From NCBI GenBank assembly GCA_000961575.1, contig LADP01000042.1, forward strand, positions 124,001-188,000: DNA of 64,000 nt, given 5' to 3'. Every line of letters starts with the position of its first letter. Position 1 is the first letter of the stretch. Under the pieces are notes generated by a model that worked only from the letters and a program-made list of their open reading frames with translations, made no database searches and had not been told where the DNA came from. Below are positions 25,358-33,985 of the stretch, in pieces. A program made the translations under genes and the position numbers. The DNA is from Peptococcaceae bacterium BRH_c8a (GTDB taxonomy: Bacteria > Bacillota > Desulfotomaculia > Desulfotomaculales > Desulfallaceae).

Positions 25358-26737
25358 ATGTTTAACAATAAACGTTCATCAATTAGCGGGTTACAAAACA
25401 AATTAGATCGAATGCGGGGTGACGGACACCAGGACGCCCAAACTGAGCAAGCAATGGATCGGCTGGAGCTGTTTAACAAAGTCCGTCCGCTGGCGCAGAA
25501 AAGAATCCGAGAAAGGATAACAACGCAGGAGTTGGCAGATAGGTTTGCGCCAGCGCTTAGAACGAAAGTAAAAAAGGAAATCCTTGAAATCGTAGAACAG
25601 GAGGCACCCGGGCTACCTAAACCCGCCCAGGTTGGTATAACAGAAGAACTGGTTAACGACCTGCTGGGTTATGGCCCACTCGAACCTTATTTTAGCGGGT
25701 TACTTGCAGATCAAGTAACTGAGATTAAGGTTGACAACCCGAGAATTATTTGGGTTGAAATTGATGGTAAAGAAACCCTTGCCACTGACGACAATGGAAA
25801 GCCCGTCACCTTCAGAGATGATCAGCATTGCCGTGATGTGCTGGATCGGATGCTGGCCCCCACCGGCAGGCGGGTGGATATCTCCAGCCCACGGGTTAAA
25901 GCGCGGCTACCGGACGGTTCCAGGCTGATGGCCCATATCCCGCCGGTGGCTGTTGACGGTACCACGTTCAGTATCAGGCGCTTCAAGAAAGGCTTGACCT
26001 TGGCCAACTTGGTAGAGAAAGGGGCGATGAACGAAGAAATTATGCAGTTTATATCTGCCTGCGTAAAGGGCAGGTTAAATGCAATTGTATCTGGTGGCAC
26101 ATCATCTGGCAAAACCACCATTTTAAACGCCCTGGCTTCAGTTATACCAGAGGATGAAAGTATCATCACGATAGAAGATCCCGCCGAACTGCAATTGCAA
26201 CACAGACATGTAAGACGCCTGGAAGCAAAACCTAATAACGTTGAGGGCGAAGGAGAAGTATCCCAACGAGATCTGGTAGCAGACGCCCTGCGCATGGCCC
26301 CGAAAAGGATAGTGGTGGGTGAGTGCCGGGAAGGTGAAGCGTTTGATATGATGCAGGCCATGAACACTGGTCATGACGGCTCACTTACAACCGGGCACGC
26401 CAATAACGCTCATGAAATGCTAAACAGCAGGCTAGTTAACATGATCCAGATGGCCGATATGGGACTGCCACGCGAAGCTATCGTCGGTCAAATAGCTGGT
26501 GCTGTGGACCTTGTTATTCACATATGTAAGGATCGTACTGGCAGAAGACGTGTAGATCATATCTGCGAAACCACGGGCATTGTGGTAAGCGGGCAGCATG
26601 TAAATGTTGGGCTGCATGAGCTTTACCGGTTTGAGCAAGAAAATGATAACTGGGTAAGAACTGAGCATCCTTTCAGCCGTTACGAAAAGCTAAAATGGGC
26701 AGGCATAGAGCTTTCGCCGGAGGTGGTCAAGTGCTAG
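25358..26737 (+). CDS. tadA: CpaF/TadA-type secretion ATPase (first copy)
   Basis: The 459-residue ATPase belongs to the VirB11/CpaF family. Residues 60-215 form the N-terminal domain (LLGYGPLEPYF). Walker A is SGGTSSGKTTIL (about 244-255), then IITIEDPAELQL (Asp box) and GECREGEAFDMMQAMNTGHDG, with the His box GSLTTGHANN. It powers Tad pilus polymerisation together with the TadB/TadC proteins. Its stop overlaps the start of the TadB-like gene. Confidence 0.94.
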   Translation: MFNNKRSSISGLQNKLDRMRGDGHQDAQTEQAMDRLELFNKVRPLAQKRIRERITTQELADRFAPALRTKVKKEILEIVEQEAPGLPKPAQVGITEELVNDLLGYGPLEPYFSGLLADQVTEIKVDNPRIIWVEIDGKETLATDDNGKPVTFRDDQHCRDVLDRMLAPTGRRVDISSPRVKARLPDGSRLMAHIPPVAVDGTTFSIRRFKKGLTLANLVEKGAMNEEIMQFISACVKGRLNAIVSGGTSSGKTTILNALASVIPEDESIITIEDPAELQLQHRHVRRLEAKPNNVEGEGEVSQRDLVADALRMAPKRIVVGECREGEAFDMMQAMNTGHDGSLTTGHANNAHEMLNSRLVNMIQMADMGLPREAIVGQIAGAVDLVIHICKDRTGRRRVDHICETTGIVVSGQHVNVGLHELYRFEQENDNWVRTEHPFSRYEKLKWAGIELSPEVVKC

Positions 26738-27618
26738 ACCTTGGTTTACTTACCTTGCTTGCCGGCGTTCTGGTTGGACTTACGATATTGCTTTTGGGTA
26801 CCGGGATACGTATCCACCGAATGCAGACCCACTGGCTTTATGTACGAGGGTCGATGAACGAACCAAAACCCAGCCGGTTATCCAAGTTGCAGCGAGAAGC
26901 CCTGGCGGCTGGCTTGGAAGTGTCCCCGTTGCATCTAGCTATCGCTGCTATTATTGGTGCTGCAATCGGTGTAGCAGTGGTAGGCGCAATAACCGGGATG
27001 GCTATTTTAGCTCCAATTGGTGCTGTATTCGGGCTTGTTGTGCCCGGTATTTGGGTCAAAAGAAGGGTAGCCGGTCGTGCCGCTACCTTTGAAGCGCAAC
27101 TGGAAGTGGTCCTGGGCCAGATGGCCTCGGCTATACGGGCGGGACTGTCGACGCAACAAGCACTGGAGCAGGCAGCGCTATCAGCCATGCCGCCAGCTAA
27201 AGATGTTTTAGGCAAAACACTACACCTGGTGCGAACGGGCAGCCCACTGGTCAAGGCTTTGGAAGAATCAAGCCAGCTAATAAAATCTCGTGACCTGGAA
27301 ATGGTAGCAGCAGCAACTGGCCTGCACATGCAAACCGGTGGTGACCTGGCCATGATTTTCGACCAGATAGCCGACGGTATTCGTGACAGGCGTACTTTTA
27401 GCGCTCAATTGGGTTCAGCCACATCAGAAGGTAGATTAACGACAAACTTTCTATTGGCCATGCCTTTTATTGCGGTTGGCGGCATGAGGGTATTAAGCCC
27501 GGAGTATATGGCACCGCTGTTTAATACGGTAGGCGGCCTGCAGGTGCTAGGCATATGCACGGGCCTGATACTATTCGGCTGGCTATTAATTAGGCGCATC
27601 GTTGACGTTGATTATTAA
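26731..27618 (+). CDS. tadB: TadB-like pilus assembly platform protein (first copy)
   Basis: I use the GTG at 26731, which follows GGAGGTGG and overlaps the CpaF stop, and not an in-frame ATG 36 bases upstream. The product has N-terminal membrane helices (about 1-25), a pair at about 65-105, and a T2SSF domain (LEVVLGQMASAIRAGLSTQQ, then AAATGLHMQTGGDLAMIF). Two C-terminal helices follow. It forms the inner-membrane platform with TadC. Confidence 0.9.
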   Translation: MLDLGLLTLLAGVLVGLTILLLGTGIRIHRMQTHWLYVRGSMNEPKPSRLSKLQREALAAGLEVSPLHLAIAAIIGAAIGVAVVGAITGMAILAPIGAVFGLVVPGIWVKRRVAGRAATFEAQLEVVLGQMASAIRAGLSTQQALEQAALSAMPPAKDVLGKTLHLVRTGSPLVKALEESSQLIKSRDLEMVAAATGLHMQTGGDLAMIFDQIADGIRDRRTFSAQLGSATSEGRLTTNFLLAMPFIAVGGMRVLSPEYMAPLFNTVGGLQVLGICTGLILFGWLLIRRIVDVDY

Positions 27619-27631
27619 GGGGCGGGTTTAG

Positions 27632-28501
27632 ATGACTTTCAATGTAATGCCGATTGCTATATTCGTGGCCATGGCAGTCTTTCTCGGGTTTATAGGGTTA
27701 AATTTAAAAAGGCGTGGCAAGTTCTCGCCGACGGCAAAAATCGTTAAGCAGAACCCGGTCGCTGAAAGCGGCAAGATAGTGAATCAGGGCTTGCTAAGCA
27801 TATTACCGGTAGTAATGGTTGTCTACCCGGAGGACGTAAGATTTCAGACCGAGCGCAAGCTCAAGTGGGGCGGTATTGAAAGTATTACTGCTGGTGAATT
27901 TTTAGCTTATAAATTAACAACTGCCGCTGGTATACCCATTGCCGGGGCACTCGCGGGGGCTTTTCTGGGGATACCGTACATCTGGTTTTTGTTATTGGCC
28001 GGTGCCGGTTACCTGTTACCCGATATGTGGTTATCCTCAAAAGTGTCGGCACGCCAGAAGCAAATACGCCGGGACATGATGGAATTCGCGACGCTGTTTG
28101 CCGTAGTGCTCCGGGCGGGCGGTGACCTTTACGGTGCGCTTAATCGGGTGGGTAAATGGTTCGGTGGGGAAATGGGTAAGGAGGTGATGCAGGCCGCGCA
28201 TGACATTGCGACTGGTAAACGGCGGACGGAGGCGCTCATGGATATGGCCGACCGCTGTGGTGTAGACGAATTGACCCAACTGGTACAGGTGATACTACAG
28301 GCCGAACGGTTTGGTACCAAAATAGCGGACGCCGTGCAACAACACGCAGCACAGGTAAGAATTATGAGACGTTATGCAGCTGAAAAAGTAGCGAACGAAG
28401 CAGCGGTGAAAATGACTTTCCCGATGCTTTTATTTTTTATTGGACCGCTAATGGTTTTATTAGCTTACCCAGCGTTCCAGCAGTTTGGCAAAATATTTTA
28501 A
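27632..28501 (+). CDS. tadC: TadC-like pilus assembly platform protein (first copy)
   Basis: The 289-residue protein has an N-terminal helix (about 6-24), two central helices (about 90-130) and the T2SSF domain (EFATLFAVVLRAGGDLYGAL, then ELTQLVQVILQAERFGTKIA). A C-terminal helix pair follows. Order and spacing after TadB match Tad loci. The ribosome site is AAGGGGCGGG. Confidence 0.9.
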   Translation: MTFNVMPIAIFVAMAVFLGFIGLNLKRRGKFSPTAKIVKQNPVAESGKIVNQGLLSILPVVMVVYPEDVRFQTERKLKWGGIESITAGEFLAYKLTTAAGIPIAGALAGAFLGIPYIWFLLLAGAGYLLPDMWLSSKVSARQKQIRRDMMEFATLFAVVLRAGGDLYGALNRVGKWFGGEMGKEVMQAAHDIATGKRRTEALMDMADRCGVDELTQLVQVILQAERFGTKIADAVQQHAAQVRIMRRYAAEKVANEAAVKMTFPMLLFFIGPLMVLLAYPAFQQFGKIF

Positions 28502-28521
28502 TGGAAGGGGTTAAAGTAAAA

Positions 28522-28686
28522 ATGACTGAAATAAAAAAAATTATCAATGATGAAAGAGGGGCCACGCTCCTTGAATATGCCGGCCTGGCCGTCCTGATAC
28601 TGGTTGGTATTTGGGTGGCGGCAACGCAGTTGGCCGGTGGCGTAAATGAAAGATTCGAAGATATTCAAGATAGGATAGAACCTTAA
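28522..28686 (+). CDS. flp: Flp-like class III prepilin
   Basis: The 54-residue product from ATG 28522 (GGAAGGGG upstream) has the leader TEIKKIINDERG, cleavage after Gly, then ATLLEYAGLAVLILVGIW with Glu at +5 and Tyr at +6. This Glu-Tyr pair is characteristic of Flp major pilins. It lies at the end of the first Tad gene set and is followed by a strong terminator, as expected for a highly expressed pilin. Best candidate for major pilin of set one. Confidence 0.88.
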   Translation: MTEIKKIINDERGATLLEYAGLAVLILVGIWVAATQLAGGVNERFEDIQDRIEP

Positions 28687-28720
28687 CATAAGGCGGGCGA
28701 ATAGCCCGCCTTATGTTTTT
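28685..28720 (+). terminator. Rho-independent terminator
   Basis: A 14-bp perfect stem AACATAAGGCGGGC/GCCCGCCTTATGTT with a five-base loop and trailing Ts lies directly after the Flp gene. Confidence 0.93.
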
Positions 28721-28736
28721 AATAAGGGGTGATGAT

Positions 28737-29264
28737 ATGGATTATATCTTTTATTCCGGCTTACTGGCACCGGTGACAATCTGCGGAATAACGGACTTGC
28801 GAAAGGGAGTTATAAAAAATCAGGTTGTTTTTGTTACAGCGGTTATGGGGTTGATATACCACATGGCTTTGGGTCAGGGACTGGTGTATTCATTAACCGG
28901 CGCGTTAATCGGGTTCATAGCCGGGTATATCGGTTATCGCGTCAAAGGCGTCGCTGCCGGCGATTTGAAACTGCTTGTTGCTATGGGCGTCTGGTTGGGC
29001 GTTTTTGATCTATACTGGGTGTTATTTACCGGTTCGGTAATCGGTGTGATATGGGGCACCGTCAAACTATTAATGCACAAGGATTTTATGGCGACCATAA
29101 AAGAGACCGCTAACATTCGTTACGGAGTAGCTTGTCTAAGGAGGATACCTGAAGATTTGGACGCGCCGCTACCCAAAGATGCTATTCCTTTCGGTACCTG
29201 CCTGGCCCTGGCCTCATGGATGGTTTTAATTCTCAAACCAGTGATGGGGGGATTCTTTTGGTAG
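28737..29264 (+). CDS. tadV: Prepilin peptidase, TadV/CpaA type
   Basis: The 175-residue multi-helix membrane protein has the two aspartates of A24 peptidases in GITDLRKGVI and in GVAAGDLKLL (GxGD-like, here AGD). It lacks the N-terminal methylase domain, as in CpaA/TadV. ATG 28737 follows AAGGGGTGATG. It should cleave the class III leaders of the Flp-like and TadE-like proteins here. A second, two-gene peptidase lies at 30078-30904. Confidence 0.85.
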   Translation: MDYIFYSGLLAPVTICGITDLRKGVIKNQVVFVTAVMGLIYHMALGQGLVYSLTGALIGFIAGYIGYRVKGVAAGDLKLLVAMGVWLGVFDLYWVLFTGSVIGVIWGTVKLLMHKDFMATIKETANIRYGVACLRRIPEDLDAPLPKDAIPFGTCLALASWMVLILKPVMGGFFW

Positions 29265-30085
29265 GTCTGTTCTATGCTGTTATATCGCTTGTAGCGTTAG
29301 CCTTTGGGTTTATGTATCCAACCTGTCTATCCAACGCGTGTGTGCAACTGTCCGGCGTTTTCGGTCGTTCCTGGTTCCTGTGGGGGGCTTTGTTCTATGC
29401 CTTGGCCGCTGCTCTTTGTCTTAAAAATGTGCAACGCAAACGTTATGTGATCGCTTTTCTGGCCGGCGGCGCTACGCTGCACACAGCGCTGATAGCATAC
29501 AGTTACGTGGTATATGGTAGCATTTGCCCTGTGTGCTGGAAATTTGCCGTGCTGGGTATCATGTTACCCATTGTCTACTTGTGGATGCCTTACGCTGGTG
29601 CGATAACACAAAAAATATGGGTGCCCGCCAGGGTGCTGCCTGTGGTAATGGTTGCCATACTTGTAATTAACCCCATCGCGGGCATCGGTGAAAGCTCTAT
29701 GACCAGGGTGACAGATCGCGGGGATGTTAAAGCCTTTGACCAGGACAAGGAGCATATTATAACTGTTTCAACAGCTAAAGGGCAGGTCATTAAACTTAAT
29801 ATTAGCCAAAAGCCGGTTTTATTTTTCGCTGTCTGGTGCCCGCACTGCGATGATGCATTGCGTGAGATTGCGGCACTACCTCGGCATGAGCGTCCTGATA
29901 TCGTTGTTACGTACCTTGAAGCGGGCGACCATGCCAAGGTACCGGGTAAGCTGGCCAAGAACGGTTTGGGGGGTGAAAGATATTATCTTTCCGAATCGCC
30001 GCCACAATGGCTAAATTTGGTGCCAACGATTGCGGTATGGAGGAACAGTAAACTTGAACTGAATGAAGGTGGTTATGATGACTGA
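29258..30085 (+). CDS. VKOR-family disulfide-forming protein fused to thioredoxin-like domain
   Basis: From TTG 29258 (GGGGGG seven bases upstream) the protein has four to five membrane helices. They carry the VKOR loop cysteines (CLSNAC, about 23-28) and active site CPVC (about 90-93). A thioredoxin-like domain with FFAVWCPHCDDAL follows in the C-terminal half. Such fusions oxidise cysteines of exported proteins with quinone as electron acceptor. In the pilus locus it probably folds secreted cysteine-containing pseudopilins and channel proteins. Confidence 0.85.
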   Translation: MVGLFYAVISLVALAFGFMYPTCLSNACVQLSGVFGRSWFLWGALFYALAAALCLKNVQRKRYVIAFLAGGATLHTALIAYSYVVYGSICPVCWKFAVLGIMLPIVYLWMPYAGAITQKIWVPARVLPVVMVAILVINPIAGIGESSMTRVTDRGDVKAFDQDKEHIITVSTAKGQVIKLNISQKPVLFFAVWCPHCDDALREIAALPRHERPDIVVTYLEAGDHAKVPGKLAKNGLGGERYYLSESPPQWLNLVPTIAVWRNSKLELNEGGYDD

Positions 30086-30395
30086 AAAACAGCTCATGTT
30101 AATTATAATCGTGCTATCGTTTATGTATGGAGCGATGACCGGCAGTTTTTTTAACATGCTGGCTTATCGCCTAAAAAACAGACTTTCGGTATTAACGCCG
30201 ACCAGGTCGTTTTGTGACCATTGCGGAAGGGTTATTTCCTTCATAGACCTGATCCCGGTGTTTGGTTATGTATTACGGCGCGGCAAATCAAGTTGTTGCG
30301 GACAGTCCATTAATCCCGTATACCCGGCTATAGAATTATTCACGGGCGTCGTATGCGCTTTCACCATACCCGCAATGTTAAGGGGGTTATTGTAA
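30078..30395 (+). CDS. Prepilin peptidase N-terminal (methylase-like) domain protein, stand-alone
   Basis: About 105 residues: a first helix (YGAMTGSFFNMLAYRLKNRL) and two cysteine pairs, CDHC and CC, as in the N-terminal domain of PilD-type A24 enzymes (DiS_P_DiS), then a second helix. It stops at the ATG of the separate catalytic-domain gene (TAATG overlap). The two genes therefore look like one PilD split in two. ATG 30078 is preferred over 30075 because of the distance from AAGGTGG. Confidence 0.8.
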   Translation: MTEKQLMLIIIVLSFMYGAMTGSFFNMLAYRLKNRLSVLTPTRSFCDHCGRVISFIDLIPVFGYVLRRGKSSCCGQSINPVYPAIELFTGVVCAFTIPAMLRGLL

Positions 30396-30904
30396 TGGAA
30401 ACCGCATGGGTTGGTGTCTTAATACCGGCCACCATAAATTTTTATACCGACCTGCGCTGGCGAAAAATTTATAATGTAATAACCCTACCGGCCACAGTGG
30501 CCGGTATTCTGTATAATCTAATTTACGGTTCCGGAATCATTTTCAGCTTACTCGGTTTTGCTGTCATGTTTGGGATTGGCATTACCGGCTTTGCCGCAAA
30601 TGGCTGGGGAGGCGGAGACGCCAAAATGTTGATCATGGTTGGCGCATGGGTGGGTTGGCATACGGCACTGTTGGTGGTGCTGGCCGGGGCGGTAATAGCG
30701 CTGCTTTGTTTTATCGCCAGACAACCGATAGAAAGCATGCAAGCGATAAGGGATCAGCTGATACGCATTTGGTTGACTGTGTTTTGGAAAGCAAAAGGCG
30801 CCTGGAAGGGTTTTAAAGGCATAGACCAGGCACCTGGTACAGTGCCATTCGGAGCCTGTCTTGCGGTGGGTTCCTGGTTGCTCATGTTGATTCATAAAAT
30901 TTAA
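30395..30904 (+). CDS. Prepilin peptidase catalytic domain, second copy
   Basis: ATG 30395 overlaps the stop of the N-terminal-domain gene. The product has about six helices and both catalytic aspartates: one in NFYTDLRWRKI, the other in the GGGDAKMLIM (GxGD) motif. It likely processes the second set of prepilins (35008-35719). The arrangement parallels the TadV copy at 28737. Confidence 0.85.
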   Translation: METAWVGVLIPATINFYTDLRWRKIYNVITLPATVAGILYNLIYGSGIIFSLLGFAVMFGIGITGFAANGWGGGDAKMLIMVGAWVGWHTALLVVLAGAVIALLCFIARQPIESMQAIRDQLIRIWLTVFWKAKGAWKGFKGIDQAPGTVPFGACLAVGSWLLMLIHKI

Positions 30905-30925
30905 AAGACCAGGGGGTGAAAGTAG

Positions 30926-31696
30926 TTGCGAAGAATCAATTGGCCTTTAATTATAACCATTATATTGGGGCTGGGTGTATTTGCCGGCGCGTCCTGGTAC
31001 GTTTTCCAGTATTCAATCAAAAACAGGCCTGTGGAAAAGGTGCTGGTCGCGACTAGAGATATACCGGCCTATCAGGTAATCGGGGATGATGACCTGCAAT
31101 ACCGCACCATACCCGCCGGCGGTGCGGAACCCGGGTCGGTGTTGGATCCTAATTACGCGATAAATAAAATGACCACGGTGTCACTGTATGCAAACAGGCA
31201 AATACCTAAGCAAACGCTTACCGAGGATATACTGGTCATAAGACCAGGCGAACGGGCGATAGCGGTTAATGTTGACATTGTCGGCACAGTGGGCAATAAC
31301 CTGCAACCCGGTGACCTAGTGGACGTGTACTGGGTGCCGTCCAAAGACTTTCCCGGGTACAACATTGCCCAGCAAGCCCGGATCCTAAAAATTGAGGACC
31401 AAAACGGAAATCCGGTGATGCTTGGTAGACAGGAACAGCAATCCGGCGGGCTGGCCCAGGCCACTGAATTAAAACCGAACAATAGTTTGCCGGCCGTGGC
31501 TGTTTTGATAGTAAAAAACGAATACGTGCCTGAAATTACCCGTACTGTGGTCGAGGGGACCGTAGTGCTAGCCAAAAAAAATCCGACTGATATCTCATCA
31601 TCTCATAAAGAAAGCAACAAAACCGGTGAGACAAAAGACGAGGTGAACAACAATAGCCTTTCAACTACTGAAAAAGGACAACCATCAGAACAATAA
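30926..31696 (+). CDS. cpaB: CpaB/RcpC-like SAF-domain protein (second copy)
   Basis: The 256-residue protein has a membrane anchor (about 6-27), a SAF domain (VATRDIPAYQVIGDDDL) and a CpaB domain (AIAVNVDIVGTVGNNLQPGD). The tail is a charged, Ser/Thr/Asn-rich stretch of about 35 residues. TTG 30926 follows AGGGGGTG. With the next three genes it opens a second Tad assembly set, clearly diverged from the first (23264). Confidence 0.85.
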   Translation: MRRINWPLIITIILGLGVFAGASWYVFQYSIKNRPVEKVLVATRDIPAYQVIGDDDLQYRTIPAGGAEPGSVLDPNYAINKMTTVSLYANRQIPKQTLTEDILVIRPGERAIAVNVDIVGTVGNNLQPGDLVDVYWVPSKDFPGYNIAQQARILKIEDQNGNPVMLGRQEQQSGGLAQATELKPNNSLPAVAVLIVKNEYVPEITRTVVEGTVVLAKKNPTDISSSHKESNKTGETKDEVNNNSLSTTEKGQPSEQ

Positions 31697-31706
31697 AATT
31701 AGAGCT

Positions 31707-33005
31707 GTGGGTGAGCTTGACACAAAGGAAGCTACCCAAATGATTCAGGAGATTTTGGGCGACCGGGAGAGCTTCGACCCAGAGGAAATTAAAATGCGTG
31801 ATGAAGTGATGGACAGTGCCATGGCCGGGGCACCCGGCGCGAACACAATGGCTGTGAAGTATATTCAGTCGGTTATGGAACGGTACTCAATTTCGGTAAC
31901 CGGGATGAATATGGTCGACGCGGCGTACGAAATATATAAATATGTCTGGGGACTGGATGTCCTGGAGGAGCTGTATAACAATCCCAACGTAGATGAAATT
32001 AGGGTCAACGGTACCATTGTTACCATCCAGTACCGGGCTAAAAATATGGAAACTGAAGTACGACTCAAGGATGCGTATCATGTGATGAAGATCATTTTAC
32101 GGTTGATCCGGCACGACCGGGGGGTGGCCCTTACCGACTCCACGCCCCGCGTGGAGTCGATGCGCCGGGACGGAACGAGGATTACCGCAACCTGCCCGCC
32201 TTTTTCCAGGAAGCCCACTCTGGTTTTAAGGAAACCCACATTCAAGATGACACTGGATAACCTAACTCGGGCGGGCACACTAAATGATAGTATCTATAAT
32301 TACATCAAATTGCTAGTTCAGGGCCGGGCCAATATCCTGATTTCCGGTGGTTGCGGTTCTGGAAAAACTAGTTTGCTCCGCCACCTGGTTAGTTTCATGC
32401 ACCCGCGTTTACGCATTGTAGTTCTGGAAAACGACATGGAACTGAACCTAGGCGATCATTACCCTGATAGAGAGGATATTGTCGAGTTTGAGGAACACCC
32501 CGAACTGGGGCTAACACTTAAAGAAGCGTTTCGTACAGTGCTGCGTTATTCGCCGGACGTAATCATCGTCGGTGAGATGCGTGGGGTGGGCGAAGCTGAT
32601 GAGGCAATAAAGGCTTGCACACGTGGCCACGACGGATCCCTGGCCACAGGTCATTTTACCAGCGTGGAAGAATCGATCGAGGGCACAGCTCTTATGCTTA
32701 TTGAGGAGGGTAAGAACCTGCCTCTTTCTCTTGCCAAATTACAGGTGGCAAGGGCGTTTAACATCGTGATTCAGCTCTACACCTCTCCTGTGTATGGGGT
32801 GAAAAAAATAACTCGTATAGCGGAAATATGGCCCGAAGGGGACAAAGTGGTTATCCGTGACTTAGTGGTATGGCAGTCTCAACCGGATGACTTTTTATCA
32901 GGCGAATGGAGAATCATGAACCCACCCTCCGAGCGCCTAACCCAAAAAATGCACCAGTACGGGATCACGTCGGTAGATTTCCGGGAAGCGGGGGTGTTCG
33001 TATAG
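31707..33005 (+). CDS. CpaF/TadA-type secretion ATPase (second copy)
   Basis: The 432-residue ATPase belongs to the CpaF/VirB11 family. Walker A is SGGCGSGKTSLL (about 212-223), then IVVLENDMELNL, VGEMRGVGEADE and TRGHDGSLATGHF. It differs from the first CpaF throughout, so it is not a recent duplicate. It starts at GTG 31707; no strong ribosome site is visible. It should drive the second pilus assembly line or act in heteromeric fashion with the first. Confidence 0.9.
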   Translation: MGELDTKEATQMIQEILGDRESFDPEEIKMRDEVMDSAMAGAPGANTMAVKYIQSVMERYSISVTGMNMVDAAYEIYKYVWGLDVLEELYNNPNVDEIRVNGTIVTIQYRAKNMETEVRLKDAYHVMKIILRLIRHDRGVALTDSTPRVESMRRDGTRITATCPPFSRKPTLVLRKPTFKMTLDNLTRAGTLNDSIYNYIKLLVQGRANILISGGCGSGKTSLLRHLVSFMHPRLRIVVLENDMELNLGDHYPDREDIVEFEEHPELGLTLKEAFRTVLRYSPDVIIVGEMRGVGEADEAIKACTRGHDGSLATGHFTSVEESIEGTALMLIEEGKNLPLSLAKLQVARAFNIVIQLYTSPVYGVKKITRIAEIWPEGDKVVIRDLVVWQSQPDDFLSGEWRIMNPPSERLTQKMHQYGITSVDFREAGVFV

Positions 33006-33007
33006 TT

Positions 33008-33985
33008 GTGCACATAACTCATTATATACCTGCCGGGCTTTCGCTATTGGCCGGGTTAGGTTTAAGTGTTGCTTTTGCGGCCGTTATTCTACCGCTAGTG
33101 CGCCGTGTAGTGGGAAAACTTGAACAATACATTTCGGACATTCGCGCCCAAAAAGCATACATGGCGGCCCCGAAGGCCATAAGAAAGAGGTTTTCTTCCC
33201 GAACCAAAACCCGGAACCGAAACTTACCGGGGTGGTTTGTTGGTTGGGAAGAACAACTTGAACACAAATTGACAGATGCCGGCCTGGCCATGCATGCCGT
33301 GCGCTACATACTGTTTATCATAGCCGGTGGTTTTATCGGTTTTTTGCTCGGCGTAGTGGTACTGAAAAACGTACCTGCTGCATTAATAATTGCAGCGTCA
33401 GCATTTTTACTACCAGAACAATATTTGGCTAGCAAGATTACAAAGAAACGGGAAAAGATTATCAACCAGTTAGCTCCGGCGGTGCGCATATTTTACGCAG
33501 AATATAACGACACACCGCAGGCTGAAAGGGCTCTTCTCATCACAGGAGAAAGAGTTAGAGCGCCTCTTGGGCCAATATTATATCAGACCGGGAGAAGGCT
33601 TGCGTCTAACCATAACCCGGACGAAGCTTTCGCTGAACTTGCCAAAAAGTTAGACTTCTATCATGGTAGAATGTTCGCCCAGTTGCTTAGGCAGGCTTAT
33701 GATGACTCGGCGGTGGCACCCCTGTTTTCCAGGTTGGCAACCAAAATAGCGTCTTATCAGCAACTGTCAAAAAAGAACCGTTCCAGTCTTGCTTCCGAGG
33801 GGGTGGTCGCAAGACTGTTGAATGTGATGGTATTGCCTGTTTTCTTGTTTATGCAGTATATAGTACCGGAAACAACATCGTTTTTAGTTGGGCATCCAGT
33901 AGGACGTATTATTGTTACATTATGCTTTGCATCGATCCTGGTCGGGATAATACTGGATAGAATGTTATCGGAGGTTAAACTTTAA
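33008..33985 (+). CDS. TadB-like platform protein (second copy)
   Basis: A GTG at 33008 following GGGGGTG starts the frame just after the CpaF stop. The product has an N-terminal helix (about 8-28), a basic linker, central helices (about 100-140), a divergent T2SSF region (QLAPAVRIFYAEYNDTPQAE) and C-terminal helices. Gene order (CpaB-CpaF-TadB-TadC) supports the call more than sequence does. Its stop overlaps the next ATG. Confidence 0.78.
   Translation: MHITHYIPAGLSLLAGLGLSVAFAAVILPLVRRVVGKLEQYISDIRAQKAYMAAPKAIRKRFSSRTKTRNRNLPGWFVGWEEQLEHKLTDAGLAMHAVRYILFIIAGGFIGFLLGVVVLKNVPAALIIAASAFLLPEQYLASKITKKREKIINQLAPAVRIFYAEYNDTPQAERALLITGERVRAPLGPILYQTGRRLASNHNPDEAFAELAKKLDFYHGRMFAQLLRQAYDDSAVAPLFSRLATKIASYQQLSKKNRSSLASEGVVARLLNVMVLPVFLFMQYIVPETTSFLVGHPVGRIIVTLCFASILVGIILDRMLSEVKL

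Noticed and set aside
25822-26367. Minus-strand frame of 181 codons
   Set aside because: It is antisense to the CpaF ATPase and shows no known motif.
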